Of a stretch of 64,000 nucleotides of DNA, positions 21,652 through 29,790 are shown in pieces. The notes under the pieces were generated by a model. That model was not told where the DNA came from and made no database searches. It worked only from the letters and a program-made list of their open reading frames with translations. Position numbers and translations under genes: made by a program. The DNA comes from Dendrolimus kikuchii (lineage: Eukaryota > Arthropoda > Insecta > Lepidoptera > Lasiocampidae), in assembly GCA_019925095.2 (NCBI GenBank), contig CM034406.1, forward strand, positions 16,616,388 to 16,680,387, written 5' to 3'. The number at the start of each line of letters is the position of its first letter. Within the stretch, counting starts at the first letter, position 1.

Positions 21652-22934
21652 CGATGCCGAGGATGAGCATAGGATAATTATTATCCCAGGGAATGGGCTG
21701 ATATCCGGGATAAAAATATATTTGTCTGTTTTTGTTATGCTTTTACGAAAAAACTATTGGACCGGTTTGGCTGAAAGCCTAGGGTTTTTATTTGTTCTTT
21801 GTCAATAATTTGAAGAAATAATTAATTTTACCAAAAAATATAGTTACAAGGTCCTACACTGACGCCAACTAAGTGTGTCATAAAGAAAATCAACCCTTAA
21901 AGTCGCAAGACACTTTTGTTGGAAAAAATTAAAATATTTTTTTATAGTTATGCGTCTTGGGTCCTAAAGATATGCTGAAATTTAAAAAAATCCCCAATGT
22001 AGCTATTTCGTTCATTGGTTTTACTATAATTCATCAAACAATTTGAATGACTTTAAAAAATAAAAAAGATATATATTTATAGGTGCGCGTGAGACCTTCG
22101 CATGATTACTTAACATTTTTTTTAATTGGTTATTTCAGGATATACCTTCATCAACGGTGCCGTCGAGTCTATTTCCCTCGACGTGTTCCCTCCCGGCTGA
22201 GTTGGGTGGGGACATAATCCACAACGGCATATCGTCACTCCCAGAAACGGAGCTGAACTCTTACCAACTGGTGCCCGATGACTCCGATCCTCATATACAC
22301 AGGCTGTCCTTGGAGATTGAAAAGGAGAGGTAGTTAAAATAGCTCAAATTGAATAATCTTATTAAAAAAAAAAATAAGTTTACCAAAAGCAATTTTTAAC
22401 AACTTATAGTAAAAACTGTGTTGGAGTGGTTAGTTACGAAAGTTAGGCCTACATTTATGATTTAACTTAAAATATTTAAATTAAGTGATTAATAATATGA
22501 AAGTTCTAAAATGGTACATAAAAATAAGTAACAGCGCTAGAACAATAACACTAAGTACACACAGAAACTTCTTACAGTCAAAAATAAAATAAGTGTCTTG
22601 TTTTATCGACAGCTGTGTCGGTAAAACAGTCCATTTGTAGTTCGTTACTTATGAAACTAGATGGCACTTTCTAATTTATTAAATTTATCGTAAATCGTAT
22701 AGTAATGTTAGCATGCTTGACAGGGTTGAATATTTGGCGAAATCGAAGCACCTCCAGCAGCAACTGGACGAGCTCCGTTGCGAGTTCTCAGTATTGAGAG
22801 TGAGCGAGACGTCGGCAACTTTGGACAGAATACACGAAGCTCAGACCCAAGCGGGCGATAATAAATACTCAACGTTGAGGAGACTCAAGCAGGGATCTAC
22901 GAAGACCAGGGTCGCTTTCTATGAGGAATTGTGA
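5562..22934 (+). CDS. Mer: Merlin (NF2 tumour-suppressor homolog), complete, 12 coding exons
   Basis: Merlin is a FERM-domain protein of the cell cortex that links membrane proteins to actin and acts upstream in Hippo growth control. Exons: 5562-5648, 7871-8000, 9296-9501, 10787-10911, 11817-11919, 12802-13008, 14061-14165, 15191-15322, 18484-18630, 19779-19970, 22139-22329, 22724-22934. They sum to 1836 nt (611 residues plus TGA) with consistent phases. That is close to the usual ~600-635 residues. The FERM domain covers about residues 10-305 ([33 protein letters not shown]). A charged helical region, [20 protein letters not shown] and after, follows at about 322-465. The C-terminal domain ends in [12 protein letters not shown], the Merlin tail. 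The insect 'blue box' YQMTPEMW is at residues 169-176, which separates Merlin from ezrin/radixin/moesin. The introns carry many transposons; none interrupts an exon. Confidence 0.95.
5649..6868. other. Merlin intron 1, first part
   Basis: AT-rich single-copy-looking sequence. I see no gene, RNA or clear repeat boundary here. Confidence 0.5.
6870..6965. repeat. Minisatellite, about three 32-bp copies
   Basis: ATGACTATAATAACTTAGAC followed by TAGGGCCATGAG is repeated three times with single-base changes. It abuts the MITE that starts at 6959. Confidence 0.8.
6959..7343. repeat. MITE family M2 (GTTCCAC-ended), Merlin intron 1
   Basis: The ends are inverted: GCCGCGTTCCACATG at the left and, read in reverse, GGCTGCATTCCACTTG at the right. 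A longer-diverged relative is at 17905-18267 in Merlin intron 8. No open frame was seen. End type suggests a cut-and-paste element, family undetermined. Confidence 0.68.
8160..8470 (+). repeat. Repeat A, near full length, diverged
   Basis: Runs from CCTGCAGGAAGGAAAAAGAA to the CAGCAATAATAAAAA tail, in Merlin intron 2. Numerous mismatches to the other copies make it an old insertion. Confidence 0.82.
8534..8575. repeat. Short perfect hairpin
   Basis: AAGACTAAGGCGG at 8534-8546 is exactly inverted at 8563-8575, around a 16-nt loop. In a eukaryotic intron it is not a transcription terminator; it may be the remnant of a foldback element. Confidence 0.7.
8846..9151 (+). repeat. Repeat A, full length
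   Basis: Both family ends are present: ATCCTGCAGGAACAGAGAAA at the 5' side and TGCAATAAAAAAAAA at the 3' side. It lies in Merlin intron 2, 144 nt before exon 3. Confidence 0.88.
10020..10140. repeat. Degenerate lepidopteran dispersed repeat
   Basis: Contains the phrase AAAAACTACTGGGCCGATTT and a GC-rich end CGCGAATCCCGCGGGGC, which recur in variant form at many points of the window. Probably an eroded Helitron-type end. Confidence 0.5.
10228..10427 (+). repeat. Repeat A, 5'-truncated
   Basis: Starts inside the unit at TATGTCGCCATAACAAC and ends CTGCAATAAAAAAAAA. Merlin intron 3. Confidence 0.85.
10625..10748 (+). repeat. tRNA-derived SINE, 3' part
   Basis: Carries the tail part of the SINE (TCTGGGATCGGCCCCAGAG, then a TTGTCTGCCGATTAT end), matching 41215-41373. 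The tRNA-like head is missing. Confidence 0.75.
10787..10911 (+). CDS. Mer: Merlin coding exon 4 with the blue box
   Basis: This exon encodes residues 142-183, from YGDYDES to WEDRIKIW, split after two bases of the last Trp codon (phase 2). YQMTPEMW at 169-176 matches the Merlin-specific blue-box motif, which in Drosophila is known to be required for growth suppression. The acceptor is ttatag and the donor is gtgagt. Confidence 0.93.
11130..11286 (+). mobile_element. Helitron-like 3' end
   Basis: Ends with a small GC hairpin (CGCGAACGTAATCGCG) a few bases before GGTAACAGCTAGTT, as in lepidopteran Helitrons that end CTAG and insert before T. No helicase coding sequence is present, so this is a non-autonomous remnant in Merlin intron 4. 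Confidence 0.6.
11401..11746 (+). mobile_element. RTE-family 3' fragment with 12-bp target duplication
   Basis: Encodes the C-terminal part of the RTE reverse transcriptase ([19 protein letters not shown]) with an in-frame TGA after GRGRP-like GCRSRGRP, and ends GGCGTGAAGTTATGTATG. ATAATATATATG flanks it at 11389-11400 and 11747-11758. Merlin intron 4. Confidence 0.88.
11920..12801. other. Merlin intron 5
   Basis: AT-rich; no gene, RNA or confidently bounded repeat was seen. The last exon-proximal bases form a normal polypyrimidine tract. Confidence 0.5.
13166..13693. mobile_element. Non-autonomous hAT element, with an RTE fragment nested in it
   Basis: Ends CAGAGATTCCCAAACT and CTTTGGGATTCCCTG are inverted repeats of the common hAT kind. 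An 8-bp duplication ATTTAGTG lies at 13158-13165 and 13694-13701, the size expected for hAT. The interior has no transposase frame. Merlin intron 6. Confidence 0.85.
13357..13445 (+). mobile_element. RTE-family 3' terminal fragment inside the hAT element
   Basis: Only the last ~90 nt of the family (GTGAGGTGTGTAAGAACAAG to TATGTATGTATGTA). AAAATTTATCAA flanks it at 13345-13356 and 13446-13457. Confidence 0.85.
14061..14165 (+). CDS. Mer: Merlin coding exon 7 (acceptor decides the frame)
   Basis: Thirty-five codons, beginning [17 protein letters not shown] and ending KEEKQ, cover the end of the FERM domain. The acceptor used is ccatag at 14060. A competing atcag 12 nt upstream (ending 14048) would add an in-frame TAG, so the later AG is the productive one. 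The exon joins exon 6 (ending MNKL) and exon 8 (RRQIERN) in phase 0. Confidence 0.9.
14470..14558 (+). repeat. tRNA-derived SINE head, truncated
   Basis: TGTGGTAGAGTGGGCTAAGC (A-box region) and GGCTCGATTCCTGATA (B-box region) match the head of the SINE at 41130. It ends at a T-rich run that leads straight into a reverse-oriented repeat A copy. Confidence 0.78.
14560..14881 (-). repeat. Repeat A, full length
   Basis: Reverse copy from GCTGGAGTTCAGCAGACAGG to CGTTCCTGCACGGAT, with both family ends. Its poly(T) side joins the truncated tRNA-SINE head. Merlin intron 7. Confidence 0.9.
15936..16181 (+). mobile_element. RTE-family 3' fragment with a 59-bp target duplication
   Basis: Starts ATACAATGCAAAAGTGG and ends in TATGTATGTATGTAC. 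The 59 nt at 15877-15935 recur at 16182-16240 with one mismatch. The fragment encodes [20 protein letters not shown] through AYPARELA without a stop. Confidence 0.92.
16263..16934 (+). mobile_element. RTE-family 3' fragment with 12-bp target duplication
   Basis: Open frame of 217 codons from [19 protein letters not shown] to AYPARELA, the thumb and C-terminal region of the reverse transcriptase. TAAACTAACCAT flanks it at 16251-16262 and 16935-16946. It sits only 82 nt from the preceding fragment but has its own duplication, so it is an independent insertion. Merlin intron 8. Confidence 0.92.
17286..17571 (+). repeat. Repeat A with internal deletion
   Basis: Has both ends (ATCCGTGCAAGAACGGAG and CATGCAATAAGAAAAAA) but lacks about 25 nt after GGTGGTAGAGCC. 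Confidence 0.85.
17905..18267. repeat. MITE family M2, second copy, Merlin intron 8
   Basis: Begins GGCTACGTTCCACAAGAG and parallels 6959-7343 throughout (TGAATGTCATTGGTTGA, GGTCAACGCCCACTT). The right end is lost after GGGCGTTGTGAGATA. Confidence 0.7.
18680..18760 (-). repeat. Repeat A, short diverged fragment
   Basis: CTGATGGAAAGTGGTTACCG and TCGCCTATGGACGTTCG match the 3' part of repeat A in reverse. It lies about 50 nt after Merlin exon 9. Confidence 0.65.
18826..19042. repeat. Element T (55-bp inverted-repeat family), one end lost
   Basis: Matches 57691-57900: TACGTTTTAACGGTTTTAAG at the start and CCGCCAACTTGTTCATTTTA inside. The right terminal repeat is missing. Merlin intron 9. Confidence 0.78.
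19043..19778. other. Merlin intron 9, rest
   Basis: AT-rich; a small hairpin (CATGAATATT / AATATTCATG-like, about 19580-19625) is the only structure noticed. No gene seen. Confidence 0.45.
20371..20760 (-). mobile_element. 3' end of a non-LTR retrotransposon with poly(A)
   Basis: The T-run at 20371-20386 is the poly(A) of a minus-strand element. The coding tail at 20480-20686 reads a Cys-His cluster [17 protein letters not shown] and ends FKNRVSYN plus TAA. Upstream the frame is broken, so it is a decayed copy. Merlin intron 10. Confidence 0.72.
20480..20686 (-). pseudogene. Non-LTR polyprotein C terminus (zinc-knuckle tail)
   Basis: CEHC-(11 residues)-HIVLEC resembles the CCHC tail found after the reverse transcriptase of several non-LTR clades. 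The clade was not determined. Confidence 0.65.
21145..21382 (-). repeat. Repeat A, 5'-truncated
   Basis: Reverse copy, poly(T) then ATTGCAGGAGATCAGCAG, ending at CCTACCACCTGG where the unit is cut. Merlin intron 10. Confidence 0.88.
21540..21800. repeat. Degenerate dispersed repeat with (TA)n
   Basis: Two tandem-like phrases, AAAAACTACTGGGCTGATTT and AAAAAACTATTGGACCGGTT, with a (TA)n run at 21620-21649 between. This is the same eroded repeat class seen at 17.7 kb, 52.5 kb and 62.5 kb. Confidence 0.5.
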
Positions 22935-23046
22935 GGTGGGACTATCTTATTGATATTCTTTCTATACCGGTTTCGGTTATGGTGACTGCTCTGTACGAGT
23001 CTTCAAGTACGTCATATGCCTCATGACATGTGGTGATGTCCATTTG

Positions 23047-23190
23047 AGCTGGCCCAGAATTTTACAGCGAACTATGTTGGGTGTACCTGTAATGAATAAA
23101 ATCGCAAACAATAGATTTAAAACGACCAAAGTAACAGACATAGCTTGCAGAAATCGCGAGTTGAAGTGACAGTGGGCCTGTCTGTCGCAA
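23047..23190 (+). pseudogene. Fragment of a second RTE-like reverse transcriptase
   Basis: Reads QRTMLGVPVMNKIANNR, then FKTTKVTDIACRNRELK, a stop (TGA in place of the usual Trp codon), then QWA. This is the region after the reverse transcriptase in a lepidopteran RTE-like family distinct from the (TATG)n-ended one. It lies just downstream of the Merlin stop and may be part of its 3' UTR. Confidence 0.65.
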
Positions 23191-23350
23191 GACCAATGCC
23201 CATTAAAGCAGACTAGTTTTGAAGTTGAGACTGTGTGTTTGTAAATGTAGTGTAAGACGCCTTCTGGCCCGGTGGTTCGATGACCTGCACAAGTTTGCCT
23301 GTAGGGGCTGTATAAATAAATTTATTTTTATTGTCAGTAAAGTGACTTTA

Positions 23351-23571
23351 CTCTGGTTTTTAATTACCTGGACTAAAATGACAGCTGAGATCTACCTTTT
23401 ATTTATATTCATAAGTGAGTTGTGTGAGTTGAATGAACAACTCGCCACTGTGCGTTGAATGCTATAGAATTTCTAGAGGATTCAACTCACAGTGGTGAGT
23501 TGTTTCAAGCTTGCAACATAAAAGAGGTCGATCGCAGCTGTCATTTTAGTCCAGGTAATTAAAAATCAGAG
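23351..23571. repeat. Foldback element F, copy 1
   Basis: Left arm CTCTGGTTTTTAATTACCTG is inverted at the right end (CAGGTAATTAAAAATCAGAG). Pairing continues inwards through GACTAAAATGACAGCTG, so most of the unit is palindromic. Confidence 0.85.
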
Positions 23572-23628
23572 AATATTTACGATCAATAACAGTGTGAGTC
23601 AGTGTGGTTAGGTTAGGAATTTTTGCCC

Positions 23629-23894
23629 CTTGCCAGGGCTCTGGAGGGGCTAGGTCATATACCCGTAGCCCTGGCATAAGGCGAAGGACGGAACACCCAG
23701 GAGTTTTAGTGGGTATCCCTAACTGAGGAGTGGCAATAGTATGGCACCAGTTCTGACTGGGCATGCTAGTGCCACCCCCAATCTGGCGAATCCCACACTA
23801 GGTCGCGAATTACCCCCCCCCCCCCCCTCTCAAGGTTCTGCCCTTATCGCGGCTTAGTCCTCCCCAAACGGATTTACCCTGGTAAAAAAAAGGC
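23629..23894 (+). mobile_element. 3' UTR fragment of the same R1-clade family
   Basis: The sequence is the reverse complement of the 3' UTR part at 1823-2130 (shared TTTTAGTGGGTATCCCTAAC) with several differences and a long C-run at 23814-23827. It ends in a short poly(A) and is flanked by ATTTTTGCCC at 23619-23628 and 23895-23904. The target is unrelated to that of the first copy and is not ribosomal DNA. Confidence 0.8.
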
Positions 23895-24476
23895 ATTTTT
23901 GCCCAAAAATATCTCTCAGTCTGGGATTGGGATAAAATATCCGGGGTAGGTATAAAATTTTATCTCTGTAATATAAAAAAAACCACTAAAATGTATTTAT
24001 TAATGACGACCGTCTGGATGTCATGTAACGTCTGGTATAATTGAAATTTCCTAATCTCAATCTGAAACCCTGCAGTATGGGTCTCGATTAACAACACAAT
24101 ATTATGATTTATCAAGTTGAAAATATTGTAGATTGTATTGTTGTTATATCGTCGAAGTTGAGCAACATTGGATCTGGTCAGTATTTTGATTGGAATCTGT
24201 AAACAAGATTTTTGTCTCGCATAGTCTATAAGTCAGGATTGTGGCTACGTATGCATATGTGAATTATCTGTTTAAAAAAAAAAGTATTTAATGAAATGTC
24301 ACATTGTACCTATGAACATTCAATTTATCAAATTTAACGAAAAACTATTCATGCAACAATTGTGACTGACAAACAAACAATCTCACCTTAATCTTTATTT
24401 ATTAGTATAGGGATAGTTAGTCCTGTATACTAATCGGACAACAACAAGAGTCAGTCGAGTTAAAATGGATCACCTG

Positions 24477-24653
24477 TACTCTGATTTTTAGTTATCTGGA
24501 CTGGAAATGACAGCTGCGGTCGATTTTTTTTTTTTCATAAATGATTTGTGCCAGTTGAATCAACCACTCACCAGTGTGAATTGAATCCTACAGAATTAGT
24601 ATAGGATTCAACTCATAGTGGTGATTTAGTCCAGGTAACTAGAAATCAGAGTA
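24477..24653. repeat. Foldback element F, copy 2
   Basis: Left arm CTCTGATTTTTAGTTATCTG pairs with the right end CCAGGTAACTAGAAATCAGAG minus its first base. Inner arms share GTTGAAT and the family phrase AAATGACAGCTGCGGTCGAT. About 0.9 kb from copy 1. Confidence 0.85.
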
Positions 24654-24840
24654 TACATTAAATTGATTTCAAAAAAATGACATTTAAAGTTTGAATTGTC
24701 CCCAAGCATATGGTCCAACTAGCTAAATTTAAAATATCGTTCATTTGGTGGAACAAGGACGTTATTGTCATTTTAATATAAAACACCCGTAGTAAGTGTC
24801 TCCATCCATTTGGAGCAACATGACGGTGTTGTATCTATAA

Positions 24841-24861
24841 TATATATATATATATATATAT
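24841..24861. repeat. (TA)n microsatellite
   Basis: Ten uninterrupted TA units. Confidence 0.9.
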
Positions 24862-25029
24862 AGTATAATCATAAATCTACCACCAGTTGCTTACAAATTA
24901 ATTCAAGAACTCCAACAAAAAACACATTAAATTCTGTTCTGAAAAAATGCAAAACTGGTAATTACGTCGATGTTCTACCAAATGAGCGATATATTCATCA
25001 AGAAATTGGACGTAAATTTATATGTAAGG

Positions 25030-25245
25030 GTTGGTTCGTACATTGTTTTTCATGTTACTTGTGATTTATAGCCGTTTTTTTAAACTCATTATTCATTCAC
25101 TTACCCTAACATATGTTGAATTTTGACATTGCTTCTCTATAGAAGTAATGTCAAAGCTCGACATAAGCTCCATAGCTTATGTCGATTTTTAACTGATAGT
25201 AGGGCAAATGAATGGACGGTAAGATATAGGAACCTACCATAAACC
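25030..25245. repeat. Inverted-repeat element related to 41.6 kb
   Basis: Two hairpins: TTTGACATTGCTTC/GAAGTAATGTCAAA and ATCGACATAAGCTATGG-type arms. Outer parts (CATTCACTTACC / GGTAAGATATAGGAACC) are also inverted. The segment 41618-41756 has a similar plan. Confidence 0.55.
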
Positions 25246-25368
25246 TTGCTAATTCTGTGCTATGTAATACATCTTGATTAGTTTGGTGTAAATAACATAA
25301 TTTTTGTTTCTGAACTGGTCCATTTTGATACAGCTGGGCCCGATTTTAGCAATCGATGCAACATTAGT

Positions 25369-25393
25369 GATATAATAATAATAATAATAATAA
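25369..25393. repeat. (TAA)n microsatellite at the SINE tail
   Basis: Eight TAA-type units directly next to the reverse tRNA-SINE, as expected for its 3' tail. Confidence 0.8.
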
Positions 25394-25623
25394 TCGGCAG
25401 ACAAACACACACATTGTATATCCCCAAATTAAGCAAGTTACGCTTGTGTTATGGGTAATATATAACGGACTACTCTGGGGCCGATCCCAGACACCCAGAC
25501 CATAGTAAATAACGGAGAAAACACGTTTCCGAAATTTACTATACCAGGAATCGAACCCGGAGCCTCTGCGTTGCAGTGAGGTAGGCCGGCAAAGGCTTAG
25601 CCGGCTCAACCACAGAGGCCGTC
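25394..25623 (-). repeat. tRNA-derived SINE, near full length
   Basis: In reverse it reads GGCCTCTGTGGTTGAGCCGG (A-box), GGGTTCGATTCCTGGTA (B-box), then CTGGGTGTCTGGGATCGGCC and a TTGTCTGCCGATTATT end. Internal promoter boxes are intact in outline. Confidence 0.88.
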
Positions 25624-25899
25624 GATATGTCTAATAAATTAATGAAATAAGTGCCTTATTTTATATGAATTTAGCTAAATTATAATGATTTTTCCACCAT
25701 AGACTTTTTATTGAGGAATACAGTAAAGTTACTTATTAATATTCAAATGTGTTTTTATATAAAGTATTTATATTATTACTTTAAAATATTTTTATGAATA
25801 TTTCTTTTTTAAATCATGTAATGAGATATTGTAGATATGTTATTATAAATCTGATTTCCATAAAATTTTATAGTAATGTTTTAATTTTTGTCAATAACG

Positions 25900-26222
25900 T
25901 CTTTTTTATTTTATTTTTATTGCAGGAGTTCAGCAGACAGGCAGACGGCCCACTTGATGGAAAGCGGTTACCATCGCCTATGGACATTTGCAACACCAAA
26001 GGTGCTACAAATGCGCTGCTGCTCTCTTAAAGGAGACTGGAACCTGGTCACTAATGCCGGAACACAACACAAGGTTGTTATGTCGGCATACTCTAGACCA
26101 TGGGTTGTCGCCATCCAGTCGAGCAAATACCCTACCACCTGGCTGTAGGTTGTTCAGTCGCCTCTTACGACAGGCCGCCCGGCCGCAGGAAATTGTATTC
26201 TTTCTCTGTTCCTGCACAGATA
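25900..26222 (-). repeat. Repeat A, full length
   Basis: Poly(T)-ATTGCAGGAGTTCAGCAG to CTGTTCCTGCACAGAT. Intact outline with few differences from other copies. Confidence 0.9.
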
Positions 26223-26229
26223 AAATATA

Positions 26230-26662
26230 CAGGGTAAACTCCATGTAACGTGACTCGCTTAACGACAAACTCCCTTAAGCGTCGAATTACTTGGCTTTGA
26301 TTGGTTTAGCTTATATTCCATACAATGATACACTCTATATGCTCCCACTCTCAATAACGACAATAATTAAGTAATAAAAAGAACCTTTTAAGTTGCCAAA
26401 ATTAGTAAAAACTGCGCAAGTTTGTACGTTATTTTATCTCTTTATTGTCCTAGTTCGTAACACACTCTACTGTCAGCATCAAGCATAGCTAAGTACTTCC
26501 TTTATCACCAAGATGCTTCAATATCGCAAGATATGAACAAAATAAGTAAACAAATACAACAAAATTACTGGTGTAACAAAAGATGTTAAAAAAATTACAG
26601 ACTTCTCCATTTAACGACATAAAATGGACAGTCCCTTCAGTGTCGTTATATAGAGTTTAAAC
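26230..26662. repeat. MITE with pogo/Tigger-like ends, intact relative of the 1.7-kb copy
   Basis: It starts GTAAACTCCATGTAACGTG and ends TCGTTATATAGAGTTTAA, which are imperfect inverted repeats of each other. The segment CACTCTATATGCTCCCACTC is the unoccupied version of the R1-clade insertion point. It directly follows a repeat A copy (25900-26222). No coding capacity was seen. Confidence 0.75.
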
Positions 26663-27730
26663 AACAAGCCAATGCCGTAAAGAGGGATCAAAACAATTAC
26701 ACTCACTTTCGCATTTTAGTTGGTATGTTTTTAATTTATTTATCTAGTGTTAGTTCAAATATACCCGACCATTCTTCTGCGTACCTTATAAGATTAATGT
26801 GTCTCTATGTTTAACATTGTTTTAATTATACTTTTGTATCGAAATGCTATTTCGATTCTCATGCGTAATGAAATAGCATTAAACTATACGTCACAAATGT
26901 ATGTAATGTGATCAATTTTGTGTGTAATTTGTCATTGTAGGTTCAGTTAAAGTAATTTTTATTATTTCGTTGTAAGACGACGTACGTAATAGGGTATGTG
27001 ATGGCGATGATAAAAAGTGTCACCTCAATTGATTTGACTGTCAAAGCAAGTGGAAGGGGGGGGGGGGAGAACAGCGGAGTCCCGGGGATGGGTGGCGCAA
27101 ACTTGGAGAGACCTACGTCCAGCAGTTGGTAACGGTATACAAAGACATTGAATGATACAAGTTTATATGAGCCACTTTGGTTGATTCATACAAATTGAGA
27201 GTAATGAATCGTCTAATATCAGTTTTTTTAATTGAACCTACAATTGATGAAAAATGTAGTTTTGTTGCCAATTTTTATAGAGAATAAGTAAATAAATAAA
27301 GAGTACAGTAAGTTATAGTGCCCAAATAATAATTATGTAAATTTCTATTGTGATTATTGTTCAACAAATGTGCCTTGTAATATTTTGTACTAAATGGTAT
27401 TTTTTGTAAATATATTTATAGAAAAAAATATTTATGGTTTTATTTATTTTAAACTAGCGATTCCCCGTGAAAACCCCGTAGTAGTGCCTCTACGTTACGT
27501 GCATAAAAAATAATTAGGTGTTTTATATATGTAAACCTTCAATACTTTAGTTTCTTATTCAATTCACTGCAATTACAAAGAAACTAAGTCAATATAGTGT
27601 ATACAACTGCACAGCAAAACATAAAAGTCGCAGCCAACCTGATTTGAAGTATTTAATTAGGTAATGAACGACATGTGGGCAACGTGACAACGTATCGCAA
27701 TTGCAGGTCGTGATTAATCGGGATAATATC
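26663..27730. other. Intergenic sequence
   Basis: No gene seen. A G-run at 27056-27067 and the phrase GGTTGATTCATACAAATTGA (27180-27199), which recurs in variant form near 33700, suggest eroded repeats. Confidence 0.5.
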
Positions 27731-28038
27731 CGTGCAGGAACGGGGAAAGAATTCAATTTCCTGCGGCCGGGCGGCTTGTCGTAAGAGGCGACTAAATAAC
27801 CCACAGCCAGGTGGTAGGGCGTTTGCCCGACTGGATGGCCACCACCCCTGGTCTAAATTATGTCGCCATAACAATCTTGAGTTGTGTTCCGGCATTAGTG
27901 ACCAGGTTCCAGTCTCCCATAAGAGAGCAGCAGCGCGTTTGTAGCAACTTTGGTGTTGCAAATGTCCATAGGCAATGGTAACCGCTTTCCATCAAGTGGG
28001 CCGTCTGCCTGTCTGCTGATCTCCTGCAATAAAAAATA
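27731..28038 (+). repeat. Repeat A, full length
   Basis: CCGTGCAGGAACGGGGAAAG to CTCCTGCAATAAAAAATAATAA. Confidence 0.9.
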
Positions 28039-28552
28039 ATAATAAGTATCCTAAGTGTTGACTCGGTTATAAGTCAGCTCTGTGTCGATTTTCATTCATT
28101 TTATACATGACATATTACGTTTAGTAGTTTCCAAAAAAAGATGCGACACCAGCGCCATCTTTCTCGCTCATTTCGTCTATCTCGTGGAAACGACGTCATT
28201 TATCGGGGATAAAAAGTATCATAAGTTACGCCCCGGGATATAAGCTAGCTCTATGTCGAATTTCATTTAAATCCGATCAGTGATTTTCACGTGATGCTAT
28301 AAGACCAAAAAAAAATTAAGTTTCATTGCATTTTCCGAATCTCCTGGTCTGAATTATCCCCCTGATTTTTTGATTTTTTTTTAAACGTTCAAAACTTGAA
28401 CCATTTATAGATTTATTACAGTATAGCTTCTACCCGCGACTTCGTCCGCGTGGAAAGTTTTTTTAACTATCCGACGGTAACTCTTTTATTAGTGGGGATC
28501 AAAAGAATCCAAGGAATGTTAACCAGGGATATAAGCTACCACCATACAAAAT

Positions 28553-29105
28553 AACTTCTAGGCGCTAAGAACCTCAGCCAGAAGGCCCAGCTCGCCATAC
28601 ACAACGCGGTGCTGGTACCTACGCTCACGTATGGATGCGAGACTTGGGTACGGAAGAGAGAGCATGTAAGTAGAGTAAACGCGGTCGAGATGCGAGCACT
28701 GCGCAAAATCTGCGGAGTGACGCTCGCGGACCGCGTTCGTAATACCGAAGTAAGAAAGAGAGTTGGTCTGAAAGAGAGTGTCGGGGTGAAGGTAAGGAAA
28801 GGAATGCTCCGGTGGTTCGGGCATGTGGAAAGAATGCATGATGAAAGAATGACTAAACAGATATACAATGCAAAAGTGGATGGATGCAGAAGTCGTGGAA
28901 GGCCACGACACACCTTCCATGATCAAATTGATCGTGTACTAGCAGAAGGTGATGTCAGGAGCCTTAAGAACAGACGAGCTTGCATGACAAGAGTTATGAA
29001 TGTCAAAGAGGCAAGTGAGGTGTGTAAGAATAAGCCTAAATGGCACTCTGTTGTTCGTGCCTACCCCGCAAGGGAGCTGGCGTGAAGTTATGTATGTATG
29101 TATGT
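28553..29105 (+). mobile_element. RTE-family 3' fragment with 12-bp target duplication
   Basis: Open frame through [20 protein letters not shown] to AYPARELA, nearly identical to 16390-16919. ACCATACAAAAT flanks it at 28541-28552 and 29106-29117. The target is an older degenerate repeat (CGCGACTTCGTCCGCGTGG at 28435). Confidence 0.92.
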
Positions 29106-29704
29106 ACCATACAAAATTTCATTTAAATCGGTCCAGTCGTTTCTGAGATTAGCCCGTACAAACAGAGAAACAACTAATCTAAATTAGTTCTATTTCACTT
29201 CTTACATCTCCCTGCTCGGTTTTTAGCATTTTTTTTCATTGTACAGAAATTCGACCTCTACAGTTTTATTATATGTATAAATATAGATTAATGTTACTCA
29301 TCATTCCTTGTGATTTTCAGAATCGACAATCTTATGCAAAATAATTTTATGGGTTCAGTAACTGCTTTTGGCGAAAACGGGTGCTTTATAAAATCGTATG
29401 TATATAATATGGCAACATTTATCCCTATCCTTACTCATTCAACTATCCCATCCCTCTCTATTACATTCTTCCTTTCTCATCCGTCGTGTTTTTTCTGAAC
29501 ACGAGAAATCCGTTTACGACTTCATCGCGTGGCACTCGCCGGCCTGGTCCTTCTCTGGTGGAGGTAACTTGCCATTGCTAGAAATCAGAATAGCCAGTAA
29601 AATTCTCCGTGTTCCTTCAAATCCCCTAAGCCAGTGCCGCGAGAATTGGCATTCGCTGGCAATTCTTATCCCTATACCAAACTATCCGCTGACAGCGTGT
29701 TGGT

Positions 29705-29790
29705 ATCGCTCCTGGTGTTGCCAACGTCCATAGGCCACGGTAACCATTTCCCGTCAGTTGAATCGTCCGACTGTTTGACTACTAAAAAAG
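29705..29790 (+). repeat. Repeat A-like 3' end, strongly diverged
   Basis: CCTGGTGTTGCCAACGTCCA, ACGGTAACCATTTCCCGTCA and a CTACTAAAAAAG tail resemble the repeat A 3' end but with many changes; it may be a related family. Confidence 0.55.

Noticed and set aside
25560..25612. tRNA gene (A- and B-box-like sequences, also at 41.13 kb)
   Set aside because: The boxes belong to a SINE with a ~170-nt non-tRNA tail; I could not fold a cloverleaf with an anticodon arm.
29310..29733. Overlapping 62- and 111-codon plus-strand frames
   Set aside because: Composition changes within the frames and part overlaps a repeat A-like 3' end; no protein family recognised.
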